The translations under genes and the position numbers were made by a program. From contig NC_089830.1 in assembly GCF_035046505.1 (NCBI RefSeq), forward strand, positions 6,500,315-6,564,314: DNA of 64,000 nucleotides, read 5' to 3'. Of this stretch, positions 1 to 12,020 are shown in pieces (the first letter of the stretch is position 1; the number at the start of each line of letters is the position of its first letter). Below the pieces are notes generated by a model. That model was given only the letters and a program-made list of their open reading frames with translations. It was not told where the DNA came from and ran no database searches. This DNA is from Tiliqua scincoides (lineage: Eukaryota; Chordata; Lepidosauria; Squamata; Scincidae).

Positions 1-135
1 GGTTGCCAGCTGTGTGGAAATGGGTCTTTGGCCTGATCCAGCAAGCTCTTCATTCAAGACAATTTTATAAATGCTTCACTGTAAGGGAACATTGTGCATC
101 CCCTGACATGTGGCCTGTGAATGTAGTGGAAAACC

Positions 136-345
136 ACAGTGGGTCCTCCTTATCTGTGGGCTTGGCACCCACGGATTTGAGCATCAGAGGATGCCAAGCC
201 TGCACTTAATTGATCTGACTTTGGAACTTCCCCCAGCACCTCATGCACCCTGGTGGCTTGGTCATTCCAAGCTTCATTGTTGCCCTGTGAGCTATGGACA
301 TCGGGGCTTGTCATGTACGGGTTGCCGACTTGAGTGCGCTGTTTG
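136..345 (+). mobile_element. Tigger/pogo-like MITE fragment
   Basis: The left end CAGTGGGTCCTCCTTATCTG followed by a 'cacccacggatttgagcatc' segment matches the better preserved copy at 24232-24466. The right boundary is unclear. Confidence 0.45.
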
Positions 346-1224
346 TTCAAAAGGAAAAGTGGAGTAGAAATCATTTAAATCAAATTGTATGTGTGGTAGA
401 GGAAGTGCCTCCGTGTTCCAAAATATATGTGGGTTGTTGATATGAGGCAAGAGGACCGAATCATGCTAGATAGCCCTGATTCCCCTTTGCTGTTTTGTGG
501 TTCCCCCCTCCCTCTGCATTCTTCAGAGCTGCCGTCTCCAAGAAAAGGCTGGCATAGGCTAAGACAATTTGGACCTTGTGAGATTAAGAGGTTGCTGCTG
601 GATTGCTTGGAGCAAATGGCATTTTCCCAGCATTGCCTCATGTTTTCCTTCTGGGGGCTTTTCAATTTGATCAGACTACAATGAGCGTGAGAAAGGGCCC
701 AGCGAGTGTTGCCAAGAAGTTCAAAACAAAGTGCGGTCCCCTGTCCTCTGGTCGGAAATCCCCGCTGCTCTTTGACATGCAGTTGTCCTGGAGACTCGAG
801 GACCCTCTTCGAACTGGTTTACTTTTGTTGGTTTGGAGATTGGCAGCCAAGGGGTTAATACGAAGCCTCTCAAAGATGCAGCTTTGTCAAGGTGCTTCGG
901 TGCTTTGGCTCTTGGCTCTGGGAAGCCACAGAGGGAATGGAAAGCCACAGAGACCTAGTGTTTGTTTTCTGATCTCAGACAAGCTGTCTTATCTCTCCCT
1001 GCCCCAGCAAAACCTGCCTTCCCTTCCTTTTCAGCTACAGCAAGGTGAGCCAGGACTTGGCAGTCCTCTCCCATCCTTTTAGCACTCAGGTGACTAGTGC
1101 TTTACTCTGGATGAGTGCTGGCAACCTCAGGTTTGCTGGAATAGTGGATCCAGGAGGAGAGATCTAGGACAAGCAATGCGTGCTTTGATGGAGCTGGCCA
1201 GATCCAATAGCCAGAACTGTAGTC

Positions 1225-1460
1225 CAGTAGACAGCCAGGATGATGTAGTGGTTTGGAAGTTGGACTTACACCTGGAAGATCCAGGTTCAAATCCCTGCTC
1301 AGCTATGAAGCATTCTGGGTAACCTTGGGCTAGTCTCTTTCTCTCAGTCTCTCCTACCTCACAGGATTGTTGTGAGGACAAAAGGAGGGCAGGAACTATG
1401 TACACCACCCTGAGCTCTGTATAGGAAGAGCAGTATAAAAATATGGAAAATTAATAAATA
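1225..1460 (+). mobile_element. tRNA-derived SINE
   Basis: A tRNA-like head (gatgtagtggtttggaagtt) carries a B-box-like GGTTCAAATCC near 1283. It is followed by the body 'cctcacaggattgttgtgag' and a tail ending in AGTATAAAAATAT and an A-rich run. The same body recurs on the minus strand at 62225-62465. Confidence 0.7.
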
Positions 1461-1996
1461 GTTAGGAAGTTGGCTGTTGATCTTGGAGGATTTGGATTTG
1501 CAACCTACCATTCATAATTTGTTGGGGGAATAAGACAGAAATCTCAGCGCTAGCCTGTTCATGTGGCTGACTGATGCAGTCACCAAGTTGGCAGGGGACA
1601 TTCACCTCTGCTGATTTGAAAAGGAAGAAAGGAAAGGAGGATAACAGGAAGTGTGGGGGAGAGGAGAGTCTCTAGCCCCCCTCCCACATTTCCTGCTCAG
1701 ACCCCTCTCTTTGTTTGAATTCAGGGTGTGTGAGGGGGACTGTGGAAGTAGCCATTGGTGTGTCACTGGATATGGGGGAGCTTTTAGTGCCCCTTCAGAT
1801 GTGGGAAGCTCTTGGGCTAGCCCTTAGAAATCTGAACACTCCACCCCACACACCGTGTGAGTGGATCAGATGTGTTATGAAATGAGCAATCTTCTAATGA
1901 GTCCTGAACAATCTAGAATTCATATAATTGAGTAGACAGGTGGGGATCAAGAAGAAATCTTCTACTATCAGGCCCTCCTGATATCTGACCTCTGCA

Positions 1997-2236
1997 AATG
2001 AATACAATGGCTCCTTCATATCAGTGGGTTTGGCACCTGTGGCTTTGACTCAATGCAGGTTCCAAGCTGCATCCGAAGGAGCTCAAGAACCTCCCAGACA
2101 TGACTGGAAGATACTTCTGACCACATCCCTTGTGATGGAAGCCTTGTGAGGACCAACTGTAGATTTGATTATCCGCGAATATCTGTGGGGGGTTCAGGAA
2201 TGGATCCCCTGTGAATACAGAGGGCTTACTGTATGG
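1997..2236 (+). mobile_element. Tigger-like MITE, degenerate
   Basis: Starts near CAATGGCTCCTTCATATCAG, includes 'ccgcgaatatctgtgggggg' and ends with GAGGGCTTACTGTA. It has the same layout as 24232-24466 but is strongly diverged. Confidence 0.5.
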
Positions 2237-3202
2237 GGGGGGGGGAGAGAACGAGCGTGCACGTAGGGCTTGGTCAGGTCAGGTGCCTGCACCTCATTGC
2301 CTGTAGTGCAGAGAGCCCAGTGCCATTGAAGTAAGCCAGCCAAGTCATATGGTTATTGGAGACATTCGTAATCCTTCAAAACCACGTGACCACATGGAAA
2401 AATCTGTCCTCTTAACTAAGCAGAGTTAGTATCTCCTTATTGAGTCACTTGTACTGAAAATATTTTGCAACTTAAAAAAAATGCTCATCCTCCTGACTTG
2501 CTGTGTGTATGCCTTGAAAATTCTTGGAGGAAGTATGACACTACCTTAAATTAATTTATTAAGCCGTTTCTGCCTAACGTTGCATATATGCAACAGGGAC
2601 TGAATGTATTCACCTCTGGGCCAGGCAAAAATGGGTTAATTATTACTTAATTAAAGATGAATTCATCAGTGGGTCAAGTTTTCTGTTGATGAAAGAATTT
2701 GTAAGCTTTTGAGTTTTGCTCACACACGCAGTTGTCCACTGGTAGCATTTATCATTCTGGTTGATGGAAACTGCATAACTTAACTGTGTCTTAGTAAAGG
2801 ATCAGCCTTGGTCTCTACCCGTCTTTAGTTAGCAGCCTGCTCTGATGGTTCCTGCTCCTGTTTATGACAAGCTATAATTGGGTGCAATTGCAGGCTTTTA
2901 CACCTAGCAATTCATTTGAAATTTCTGTATTCAGTGAGTAGTACATCACCATGTACATTGACTCTGCTATAAAAAAAAAAACAGGTTCTTAGAAATATTG
3001 TTAGTAACATCAAGTTCTTGCTCTTAAAAAAACAAAAAAAAACACCCCAGGAACATTCAAACAACTCAGATTTGTGTTATGTTCTACTTTCCAGGACAAG
3101 CTCCTCCCACACCATCTCCCAGTGCCCATAAATCCTGAGAATTGTTGGTCTTGCTTGGGGACAGTAAAGGCTTCCAAATGTAACCCCTTCCTGGATCCTA
3201 CC

Positions 3203-3625
3203 CAGGGCTGGCCCAAGACCTCTCAGCACTTGAGGCACTGTACCAAATACTGATGCACCTGCCTTGGGTAGTGGCATCTTGCTGCACTAAGCGCTTCCCT
3301 CTCTGACCCAGTGGGCTCTAACTGCACCTCCGCTCCTCCTCCTCCTTTTCCCACTTCCTAGATTTGAGAGGGGAAGAAGGGACAAGGGCAAAAGTGGAAG
3401 TGTGGAGGAGAAGAGACCACTGGGCTGAAGTGTCCCTGAATATCTCACTGTTTTCCTCTCCTCCACACTTCCTCCTCCACTCCCATTCCCCACTTCCTTT
3501 TCAAATCCAGAGGCAGGAGAAAGATGAGTTGGTAGAAGAGACAGACAAGGGACAGCTTTTGGGGGCAGGTGGTGGGGGCCCTGAAGCAACTGCCTAAGGC
3601 AGCCTCATGAATGGGCTGGCCTTGG
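3203..3625 (+). mobile_element. Foldback (palindromic) repeat, family FB
   Basis: Begins with CAGGGCTGGCCCAAGACC and ends with 'cctcatgaatgggctggcc', so the ends are inverted. The interior is also roughly palindromic: purine-rich 'gtggaggagaag' arms face pyrimidine-rich 'cttcctcctccactccc' arms. It is among the most complete copies of a family with more than ten members in this window. Confidence 0.65.
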
Positions 3626-4009
3626 TCCCATCCTGGAGACACCAAACCACTTCCCCATCTACATTCTCCAGCTTTCCACTAATTGGCTTTCAGAGCACTG
3701 TTGTTTCATGATGGATTTGCAGTTGCACATTTTTTTAAGTGCACGGTTGGAATTGATCTTTTGGTTTGAGGTGGCTGCCAAAAAGAGGAATTGACACTGA
3801 GCATTTCAATCCTTGGCCCATAAGGATTCCAGTAAGTTTCTCACCAGGGTTCCTCAGAATTCAGCTTTGTGTGTGAAAATTTTTCTTCTTCCAGACCTTT
3901 GAAATAGTCTGCTCTGTGCCTTTCTAGTTTCAGCTTTAGTGAGAATTAAGAGAGGACAAAGATTTCTTGGTAGCTAAAGATTGACCCTAGATGCTCTAAC
4001 TATCTAGAA

Positions 4010-4755
4010 CAGGGATCTCCAAACTTTTCAGTAGGAGGGCCATGCCATATATTTTACGTATGTAAAGCAAAAAACAAAAGTTGTATATAAATAAATTAAA
4101 TTAAATTTAAACTAATAAATAAGTTTTACTTGGATCTCTTTTTGTAATTAGCATAATATGATCTTACAAACTTGGGAATCCCTTAAAGCAGTGGTTCTCA
4201 CACATTTAGCACCAGGACCTACTTTTTAGAATGAGAATCTGTCAAGACCCACCGGAAGTGATGTCATGACTGGAAGTGACATCATCAAGCAGGAAAATTT
4301 TTGACAACCCTAAGCTGCAATCCTACCCACACTTACCCAGGAGTAAGTCCCATTTACTATCATTGTTAAAAGAATATACATAGTAGTTTGTTAAAAGTAC
4401 AGATCTGTAACATTTCCCAAAATGCAGTCACATACCATGGTACCATCAAGTCTATTATATTAAAAATAAAATACTGAAATGAATGGGAACTCACCTGAAA
4501 TTGGCTCACAGCCCACCTAGTAGGTCCCGACCCACACTTTGAGAAACACTGCCTTAAGGGAATTCCCATAAATGCAAAACCTTTGGGACGATCTTCTGTG
4601 GAAGCATCTCTCTTGCATAAGGCTTTGCAGTAACCTGGCGCATGAGGAGATTGCTGCAGGCTGGAAGGTTAACACTTCCCAACCAATGTGCTGCAGGCCA
4701 GATATAACCTTGCAGAAGGCCAGATTTGGCCCATGGGCCGTGGTTTGGAGACCTG
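4010..4755 (+). mobile_element. hAT-like element, interrupted by a second hAT-like element
   Basis: The ends CAGGGATCTCCAAACTT and GTTTGGAGACCTG form terminal inverted repeats. The flanks ATCTAGAA (4002-4009) and CTCTAGAA (4758-4765) look like the target duplication, offset by two bases on the right. A younger element occupies 4189-4551. Related copies lie at 4766-5071 and 34098-34466. Confidence 0.7.
4189..4551 (+). mobile_element. hAT-like MITE, nested
   Basis: The ends CAGTGGTTCTCACACATTTA and TTTGAGAAACACTG are flanked by CCTTAAAG and CCTTAAGG, an 8-bp target duplication with one mismatch. The family recurs at 42218-42574, 47665-48015 and, inverted, at 35425-35705; a fragment of one end lies near 8525-8615. 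Its interior contains the 'aggagtaagtcccattta' motif also seen in the 92-bp palindromes. Confidence 0.85.
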
Positions 4756-4765
4756 TGCTCTAGAA

Positions 4766-5071
4766 CAGGGGTCTCCAAACTTTTTGGCCAGAGGGCTGCG
4801 TCAAATATCTGGCCAGATATTGAGGGCCAGTGTTGAGGGTCAGAAAAAAATTTAAATATAAAATTTAAATAAATAAATTAGAGATGGAACTTAGATGATT
4901 GAATAATTGAATGAATGGGCTCATTCATTCAACCTCTCTGGCCCTCAGAATGCCCTCCAAACACAACCGGAGCACAGCTCTGATCATGTTTGGTTGAGTG
5001 GGGCCAGTGGCTTTCAGCAGACAAGAGGTTGGCCACAGGCTGGCCCCCAGGCCTGGGTTTGGAGACCCCTG
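4766..5071 (+). mobile_element. hAT-like MITE abutting the previous element
   Basis: Ends CAGGGGTCTCCAAACTTTTT and GGGTTTGGAGACCCCTG. The left flank CTCTAGAA is the right flank of the element at 4010-4755; the right flank is CTCTGAAT. It appears to have inserted at the edge of its neighbour. Confidence 0.75.
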
Positions 5072-5678
5072 CTCTGAATAAAGATTTTAAGGTCTGGTGG
5101 TTTGTGAAATAACAGGCTCTGCTGGCAAAGACTCCCCTTTGTGGCATTTCTATGGCAATCTTACATATATCATGAGCTGCAGCTAGTTCTTGAAAAGCAG
5201 AAACTAAGCAACAAAACTGTTAAGGAAGTGTTCACATAGCACATTAAATGAAAAGGTGGTTCCCTGTCCCAGATGGGCTCAAATCTTCAAAGATCTAAAA
5301 AATTGGGAGGTGTTGACAGAGACCTAGTTGCTGTTCCCCCTTCTCATAGATTGTCTGGGACGAACTTTTATGTCTCTTGGGTATCTGAAGAATGCATTTC
5401 TAATTTTCCAGACCACTTTTTCAGATCTGTGTTTTAGATCTTCTGTTTAATTATTACTGTGGATTTTCAGAAGTGTCTTTTATTGTTAGCTGTTCTGATT
5501 TATTTTAGAGTTCCTTTTTGGCAAGAATTTAGAGGGCGTTTTGGCTGACGTTCATAGGCATTTGTGCGACTCACCTGCAGCCAAAGGTGCGTTTTCAAAG
5601 GGGAATGTGGTGGTGGTGGGGAGTTGAAAGGAAGGACGGAGGTGCGGCCTGAGCCTGGGAAACCAGATTGAGTTTTTT

Positions 5679-6047
5679 TTACAGGTGAGAAGCGCCAGGG
5701 TTTGCTGTTTTTGCGGCTGGGAGGCTTGCGTAGCATGGTCTCTGCCTGTGCTTGCAGGAGGGTGTAGCAAGTGTGTTCTTTGCCAGCTGCCGCATTGCTG
5801 ACTGTACGCACGAGTTGGTCAGGAGCATGGGCCAAAGGGCGAAATCTGGGTCCAGGGCTGAGGCTAGCAGCTTGATGGGGTCCCCCTCAGTGTTGAGGGT
5901 AAGAGCAGCGATTATCCCATGAAAAAGTCTATCTTGTTGGAAGAAGGAAAAAAATTTAAGGAGACAGCATGAAATTAGGCTGAACTGGTAGAGATGGGGT
6001 AGGTAGTTTGGCGGGGCAGGCACCTGCTCACACAGAGGTCCACACAA
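5679..6047 (-). pseudogene. Possible hAT transposase remnant
   Basis: The minus strand stays open for 122 codons and contains HGIIAALTLN followed by DPIKLLASALDPDF and ALWPML. The L-x-S-x-L-D-P-x-F pattern resembles the segment near the C-terminal dimerisation region of hAT/ZBED-type transposases, usually written as ...LDPRFK. No zinc finger or catalytic residues are visible, and frame similarity continues only weakly to 5500. This is recognition of one motif, so the assignment is tentative. It might be the remains of an autonomous relative of the many short hAT elements here. Confidence 0.3.
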
Positions 6048-7049
6048 GGCTCTGAGAGGTATTTCATCAGGGGATATGACACTTCTTTTGGGGGTACAAA
6101 ATTTCTTTTGGGCCCCTTCCTTTCTCTATTGGATCATAATTTCATGTGGTCATTGGATCCTAATTTCTACGATATTATTTCTATGAGATATAGAACTGTA
6201 CAGGTTTACACAAAATATGAATAAAAATCTTCACACAATATATGCAAACATTTTCTGAAATCACAGGAAACTTCCAGCTCCCCTACTTTGGCTTCTGAGC
6301 CCCCTTTTCAACCCTGGGCACAGGTACGATGTACCCCTTGCACCCCCCTGTCATGGGCCGTGGGTCCACAATGATTGGCTTACTAGTAGACCATCATTTG
6401 TGGTGCCATCAACCTTGTCCCTTCCCCCTGAATGCTCTGACATGTACAGGGGTTTGGGAGAGAGGCAGAGGGTCTTCTCTTTTGTGCCAGAAATGGCAGG
6501 AGCTTCATCCATTGCGCAAAAAGAATCTCCTGCTGTTTCTTTCCTTTTCAGGCACGGCAGCAGGAACCAGACTTCTAGGGTGGGGTCTTGGTGGTTCTGG
6601 GTGTTCTTCTTGCCAGAGGGCTGGAGGCATGTCCCTGGCAAATGCAGATTTGTGGGTGCCTGTGTGGCAGCGAGACGAGGCACCAGCCAAGCCTATCAGG
6701 AGGTATGGTTGATTGTACCCAAACGTAGGCCTGCCCAGGGCAGTATTGAACTTTGGGAACCCTGAAGTGGGAGCAGAATAGCTAGCTGAACAAGGAAAGC
6801 AGCCCTGCTCTGTTGACCAGGCCAGGCACCTCACATTTATAACGCGAGGCCTGGTCAACCCAGAGGCTTAATGCTGGCTGCCAGTGGCAGGCACTGATGT
6901 CTTACCGTTCCTGAAGGAGGGCTCCAAGGCTGGAGTCCAAGGTACTCACCAAAGAACTTGTGTGGGTGGCTGGGAATCCCAGGGCTATGGCAGCGCTCCC
7001 AAGTGCCCAAAACAGTGTGCCAAATGACCCTCCTGTATTTGGTGGTGGA

Positions 7050-7640
7050 CCAACTGCTGCCTGTGCCACCACTTCTCTTCCTCCTTCTCCCTGGATCTGA
7101 AAACGAGAAAGGGAAATAGAGCAGAAGGGAAAGTGCAGAGGAGAGGATGGATGCTCTAACCCAGCACTTCCTAAACTGTGGGTTGTGACCCAATGTGCAG
7201 TGCGATGCCATGTCCAATCTGCCCCCAAAAGCCTTTCCTTGAGCCCTGGAGGCTGGCTCCTGGTCGTGCCAGCCTGCAACCCGCTTCCTTGGCCTCTGTG
7301 GGTTCTGTCTCCCAGATGCAACTGGAATCTCCTTCTGACTCGCGGAAGCTATATCCAGTTTGCTTCTGCAACTTCCTGTCGCAGCCAGGAGGCGTTCTGA
7401 GGCCTGCACAGGCCAAGGGAGTGGGTCGTCAGCTGGCATGATCCAGAAGCAGTGCCTGGGGACTCCAGGTAAGGCTTTTGAGCGTTGCATCACGGCCCTT
7501 TTCAGAGCATGAGGTGGGGCATCCAGGGTTTGGGAACCACTAGCCCACCACTCTTTGTCTCCTCCACACTTTCCCTTCTGCTGTCTTCCCCTCTTTCTTT
7601 TTGAATTAGGGCATGGGAGGAGGAGTGGATGACAAGCAGT
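7050..7640 (+). mobile_element. Foldback repeat FB interrupted by a hAT-like element
   Basis: The left part (cttctcttcctccttctccc, then purine-rich sequence) and right part (ccaccactctttgtctcctc) match the FB family, whose uninterrupted consensus reads CTCTAGCCCACCACTCT. The intervening 380 bp are the element at 7160-7541. Confidence 0.55.
7160..7541 (+). mobile_element. hAT-like MITE inside an FB repeat
   Basis: Starts CAGCACTTCCTAAACTGTGG and ends near GGTTTGGGAACCACTA. The left flank CTCTAACC fits the target site expected from the FB consensus. The right edge is uncertain by a few bases. Confidence 0.6.
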
Positions 7641-8424
7641 GATGACATTCCTGTCAGTCTGCCACCTAGGGGAGTACTGATGCTGGGGAATTTCGTGAGA
7701 TGAGAGTGCAGGAGTCCGGTGCTGTTGCACAGCTCCTGTCTATTTCAGGGAGGCTTGGAGTGCTCACGATAAGGTGGGAAGGGGGTGTGTGGGTGTCATC
7801 TGAGTTTACCACCTCTGAGCACCAAAATGTCCTGGCCTGGCCATGACGCTACTAGCACTGCACCCTTCCTGGCAGCACTCAGGAAGCCCAGCTTAGGAAC
7901 TAAGTAGCAACTAAAGAATCTGAAATAATTGAGAGACGCAGAAAAGTGCCACCTGCCTTTTGGTGGGGAAGTACTGGAACAAAATGGAAAAACTGGTTTT
8001 AAAACCTTGCTGAGCCTGTTCTTTATAAAATTGTCTTTGGTGGCACTTGATGTATTCCCTTGAAGGCAGTACTGGAGATGCACTCAAGGTCCTTGGCACG
8101 TCATCGGATCTGGCACTAGTGCCTCTCCTTCTCTGGTTCCTACAGTGCTCTGGAAAGGCCCTGTGAGATGAGGACAGGCAGGTGACGGGCCTGTGTGAGA
8201 GTGATATCTCAAGGACCAGAGAGGTGTAGCAAAGTGAGATGAAATCCAGGCCTCTGCGCTTAGAAGTGAACAGCACACATTGTCTGGGGTGGGCTGCTTC
8301 AGGGATAGCAGGTTCAATGGGGTAGTTCAGGTTTCCTGACCTGAACAGGTAAAGAGACACTTCCGTCCAGCTGCTTGTCTGGAACGTACTCCAGTAAAGA
8401 ATTGTGATTATGGGAGCTGTATTG

Positions 8425-8495
8425 TATCCACCTTTCAGAGCGCGATACCATAGTCTTTTGAGACTGAAGGTTGCTAATAAGTATTGTATGTAGTC
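8425..8495 (+). mobile_element. 3' end fragment of a non-LTR retrotransposon
   Basis: Contains CAGAGCGCGATACCATAGTC and 'ttttgagactgaaggttgc', matching the last bases of the LINE at 27000-27650. Confidence 0.6.
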
Positions 8496-8615
8496 TCAGC
8501 CAATCCTGGTGCTCTAGGTAATTGTTTCTCAAACTGTGGGTTGGGACCCACTAGGTGGGTTGCAAGCCAATTTCAGGTGGATCCCCATTCATTTCAATAT
8601 TTTATTTTTAATATA

Positions 8616-8800
8616 CAGTAGAACCTCCAAAGTTGACCACCTCTCTATAATGACCACCTCCTTAAGTTGACCTAATTTTCACAGTATGGACAGACACTGC
8701 ATATACACTATGGGAGACCAACCTCTCTATACTGACCACCTCCATAAGTTGTACCTTGACCACGTCGACCATTGCAGAGTATTAATTTACCCTCCGTAAG
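8616..8800 (+). mobile_element. Probable Tc1/mariner or pogo-type element fragment
   Basis: A TA followed by CAGTAGAACCTCCAAAGTTG begins a segment that repeats 'ctctctataatgaccacctc' and 'ctctctatactgaccacctc'. No matching right terminus was found. Confidence 0.4.
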
Positions 8801-9101
8801 TTGCCCACTGAACACAATATCTGTGTTTTGTCTGGTTTGTCCCATCTCGGAAAAGGAAGGAGCCACACGACAATCCCTCCTCTATGCCTGCTAGTGCATG
8901 TGCGAAAGGGTTTTTATAGGTGGGCACACTGCACATAGCTGACAGACCTGTGCTGACTGCCGATTGTACCTGGACATGTACCAAGTTGTGAGGGATATGA
9001 GGTTGCTTGTACATAGTGAAGCCACTGTCCTTTCACTTTGATTCCCAGTGCATTACTGGTTCACCAGTGCATTACTCTACACTTATATTGAAACACAAAC
9101 T

Positions 9102-9186
9102 GCTATTTTGCTGCCTATTCTCCCGGATTGGAGAGATCCTTCTGGAGCACTTCACAATTCCTTCTGGTCTTCACCACTCAAGCCTC
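9102..9186 (-). mobile_element. CR1 LINE fragment
   Basis: The segment 'ggagagatccttctggagc' through 'cttctggtcttcaccactc' matches the reverse-transcriptase region of the larger CR1 copy at 53770-53840. Confidence 0.7.
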
Positions 9187-9216
9187 TGTGACTATAATAG
9201 TGGTTGCCCCCCCCTC

Positions 9217-9219
<3 letters not shown>

Positions 9220-9261
<42 letters not shown>
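9220..9261. repeat. (GA)n microsatellite
   Basis: About 20 GA units. Confidence 0.95.
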
Positions 9262-9264
<3 letters not shown>

Positions 9265-10009
9265 ATGAGGAAGGCAGCCAGCCACTCCTAATGAAATTGT
9301 TGACAGTGGTCATCCATCACACATCCACCCAGTTGATTGTGAATACTTTGTTTGGCAAGGGCTAATGACCCATGAGGAAGGTGACTCAGGGCCACATGGA
9401 CTTGAGACTGCCTCTGGGTTTGTGTGGCAGCCACAGCCCACATCCTCTTCCCAAGGCCTCAAGGTGGCGCTACCAAGCTGCACTGATTATATGGCAACTT
9501 GCTTCTCAAATTCTGGTTGACGTTTGAGTTGATTGCGGTTATGGCTAATGGGAGCTCATAAGTTGGGTTGGCATAATCGGGGTTTGTGATTGTGGCACAC
9601 AGCTGCCCAGGCTGTATAGTTTTGGAACTGCTGGGAGAGAGAGAACCATGTACTGTAATACCACATAGCCTGGATGAGTCGAGTATTCTCGGAGCAAGGG
9701 TATGAATGACTCAGTGCGTCATGTGTGAGATATTTTTGAATGCTTCCTTATTCTGCAGAATGGAAGCTCGGTTTGAACTTGAATGCTATGCTTCCTGTGG
9801 CTGAAGAACTGAAATCCCCCACCTCTTTCCCTCTGTGCTCTAGTACTCATTTCTGGCTTTATTTATGCACAGAACAATTCCAGGGAGGCAGCTGGAGTCC
9901 TTTCTTGGGTTTTATTTTGGCTAGCCCAAGTAAGTATTCCAGAGGATGGGGAAGCCTTCTGCATTGGCAACCAGTGGGTCTAGTGGCTGCACAGCTGGGT
10001 TTGAACCTT

Positions 10010-10270
10010 CAGTCATGGCCCATTCTTGAGGCCAACTGAGATAGGTGCCTCAGGCAACAAATTGGTGGGGCACCTGCCAGCTTGCATTGCTGCTGCTTCT
10101 CCTCCTTTTTTGAATCCAGGGAGCAGGGGAAACAGAGTAGAAGTTTGGAAAAGGGTGGACTAAAGCAAATCTAGCCTACCTCTTTGCTCCTTATTCTTCC
10201 ATTCTGTTCCCCTTCTTTTTCCTTTTTGAACCCAAGAGAGGCAGCAGCAGTGAGTGCAGTGCAGTGCTGC
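10010..10270 (+). mobile_element. Foldback repeat FB, partial
   Basis: Begins 'tggcccattcttgaggccaa', with the typical 'gcctcaggcaac' and 'cttctcctccttttttgaat' blocks. The right end is replaced by GCA-rich sequence. Confidence 0.5.
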
Positions 10271-10299
10271 ATGAGGGTTGGGGAGCATTTGTCATGCTG

Positions 10300-10485
10300 C
10301 CTCTGTCCCTCAGAGGTCTGGACCTGGGTTCAAATTCTACTTCTGCTGTGGATTCATGGCACTGCATCAAGTGGATTCATCACTTCCTCTTTCTCATCTT
10401 CATTTTCCCATCTGTGGAGGACCTGCCTCTCAAGGTAGCTGTGAGGATAAGCAGAATACATCCTTTAAAACGCCCTGCGAATGAG
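10300..10485 (+). mobile_element. SINE, same broad type as 1225-1460
   Basis: Contains a B-box-like GGTTCAAATTC and the body 'cctctcaaggtagctgtgag', diverged from the better copies. Confidence 0.5.
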
Positions 10486-11384
10486 AACAGGCTTTTAAGG
10501 AAAGAGTTAAATTGTTATGGTCATGTGCTGTCTTGTCCATCCAGGCAGCTGGTTTTAGATGGACCAGACTGGAACTGGCGAGATTGCTCAGCCCTCAATC
10601 CTGATATCACTGTTTCCAGTACAGGGTGAAGCTTTTCCAGAAGGGGTTGGTTGAGAAGGTGACTCAACTTTTCTTGCAGGGAGGTTTGTTGCTAGGAAGT
10701 CCAAGTGTGGAGGAGAACCAAAAGTCAAGGTGGGAATACTGGTCATGTTTGTTCCATAGGAGGCACTGTGTGTCTCTCTGTCCATCTGGGGAATTGAAGC
10801 AGGAATAGTTTAAACAATTTGGCAGCCTCAAGACCCTGGTGGCAGCATCAGCAAGTGCACCCAACATGTGTGTCCAGCAATAGAAGTTGCTTGGGTGGGA
10901 ATTCCTGGAATGTTAATGACATAAGTGCCTGTTTTTAAAACTCTCATATAAATATCCTAATTCAAGGGCTTTATTTTTGCAGGGCTCAACCCTGCAAGCT
11001 GCTTTCAGTGCTGGGGATTAGTCCTTGGAGTATCTGTAGGTAAAAGTACAAGTGCCTCTGAGAATGTGCAAAATGCCTTTCCCCTCATTACTGATTAAGG
11101 CCTCTCAGTCAGGGATTTGGGCTCAGGGCTTCCAAGCTGAACAGGGTGACTTGGAAATAAAAGGTTAAACAGAATCTTAGAAGGATGATCTTATCAATGT
11201 TGCTTAGCCACGATAACTAAATAGAAGTTCCATTTTCATAGGCAGTTAGCCTCTGTATTCCAGATTTCAGAATGGTTTGCTGCCTTTAGGCCTTGCTGGG
11301 AGAACCCCAGGGCACCCACAGTTGTCGAAATGTTGGCAACTATTGGAGAGAGGATGCTGATTTTTAGATGGACCTGGTCCCCCA

Positions 11385-11690
11385 GCATTTCTGTAATTAA
11401 TCTGTGTAACTCCTTGCCACAGGGTGTGGTTATGGCATCTGACCTAGATGCGTTAAAAAGGGGGTTGGACAGATTTATGGAGGAAAAGTCAGTCAATACA
11501 AGCTATGATGGGTATGTGTAACCTCTTGGTTTTAGAAGTAGGCTACCTCAGAATGTCAGGTGCAAGGGATGCAGGCCTCTTGTTGTTTTGTGTGCTCCCT
11601 GAAGGCATCTGGTGGGCCACTGTGAGATGTAGAAAGCTGGGCTAGATGGGCCTTTGGTCTGATCCATTGGGCTTTTTCTTATGTTTTTGA
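11385..11690 (+). mobile_element. CR1 LINE 3' end
   Basis: The upstream part translates to CNSLPQGVVMASDLDALKRG and DRFMEEKS, the C-terminus of CR1 ORF2. The 3' UTR 'ggtgggccactgtgagat' and the terminal CTTATGTTTTT follow. Confidence 0.85.
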
Positions 11691-12020
11691 ACCTCATGAG
11701 AGGCTGTGTTGACTACACTGCAACTAAGATGATCACCTCTGCTAGCTCAGAGATACAGTCCTGTAGCCCATCCTGTCTAGGAGCGCTTCAGTAAAATAGA
11801 GTGGTTGGGAGGACAACAGGCTTGGCTTCTGTTGTATGTATATTCATATGTCAACCACTGTTATGTGGCTGGGGGGGGAGGGAATCGACTTGCTTTATAA
11901 GGATGGTCTTTGTTTGATCTGTCTCTTATTTCAGCCTGTCTCTCCTTCATAGGACACAAAGGGTGCTATTTTTCCTTTGGAACACCCCCAATTCACCTCC
12001 AGGATCTCACAGCTCTACAG

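Noticed and set aside
603-1044. A 147-codon open frame (including MSVRKGPASVAKKFKTK) ending in phase 1 at a strong CAAG/GTGAGC donor, as another possible MACF1 first exon
   Set aside because: No recognisable homology, no promoter signs, and phase agreement is a one-in-three chance. Open frames of this length occur elsewhere in the window as noise.
6855-7730. A 291-codon minus-strand open frame
   Set aside because: It crosses an FB repeat and a nested hAT element, and its composition follows those repeats. No domain is visible.
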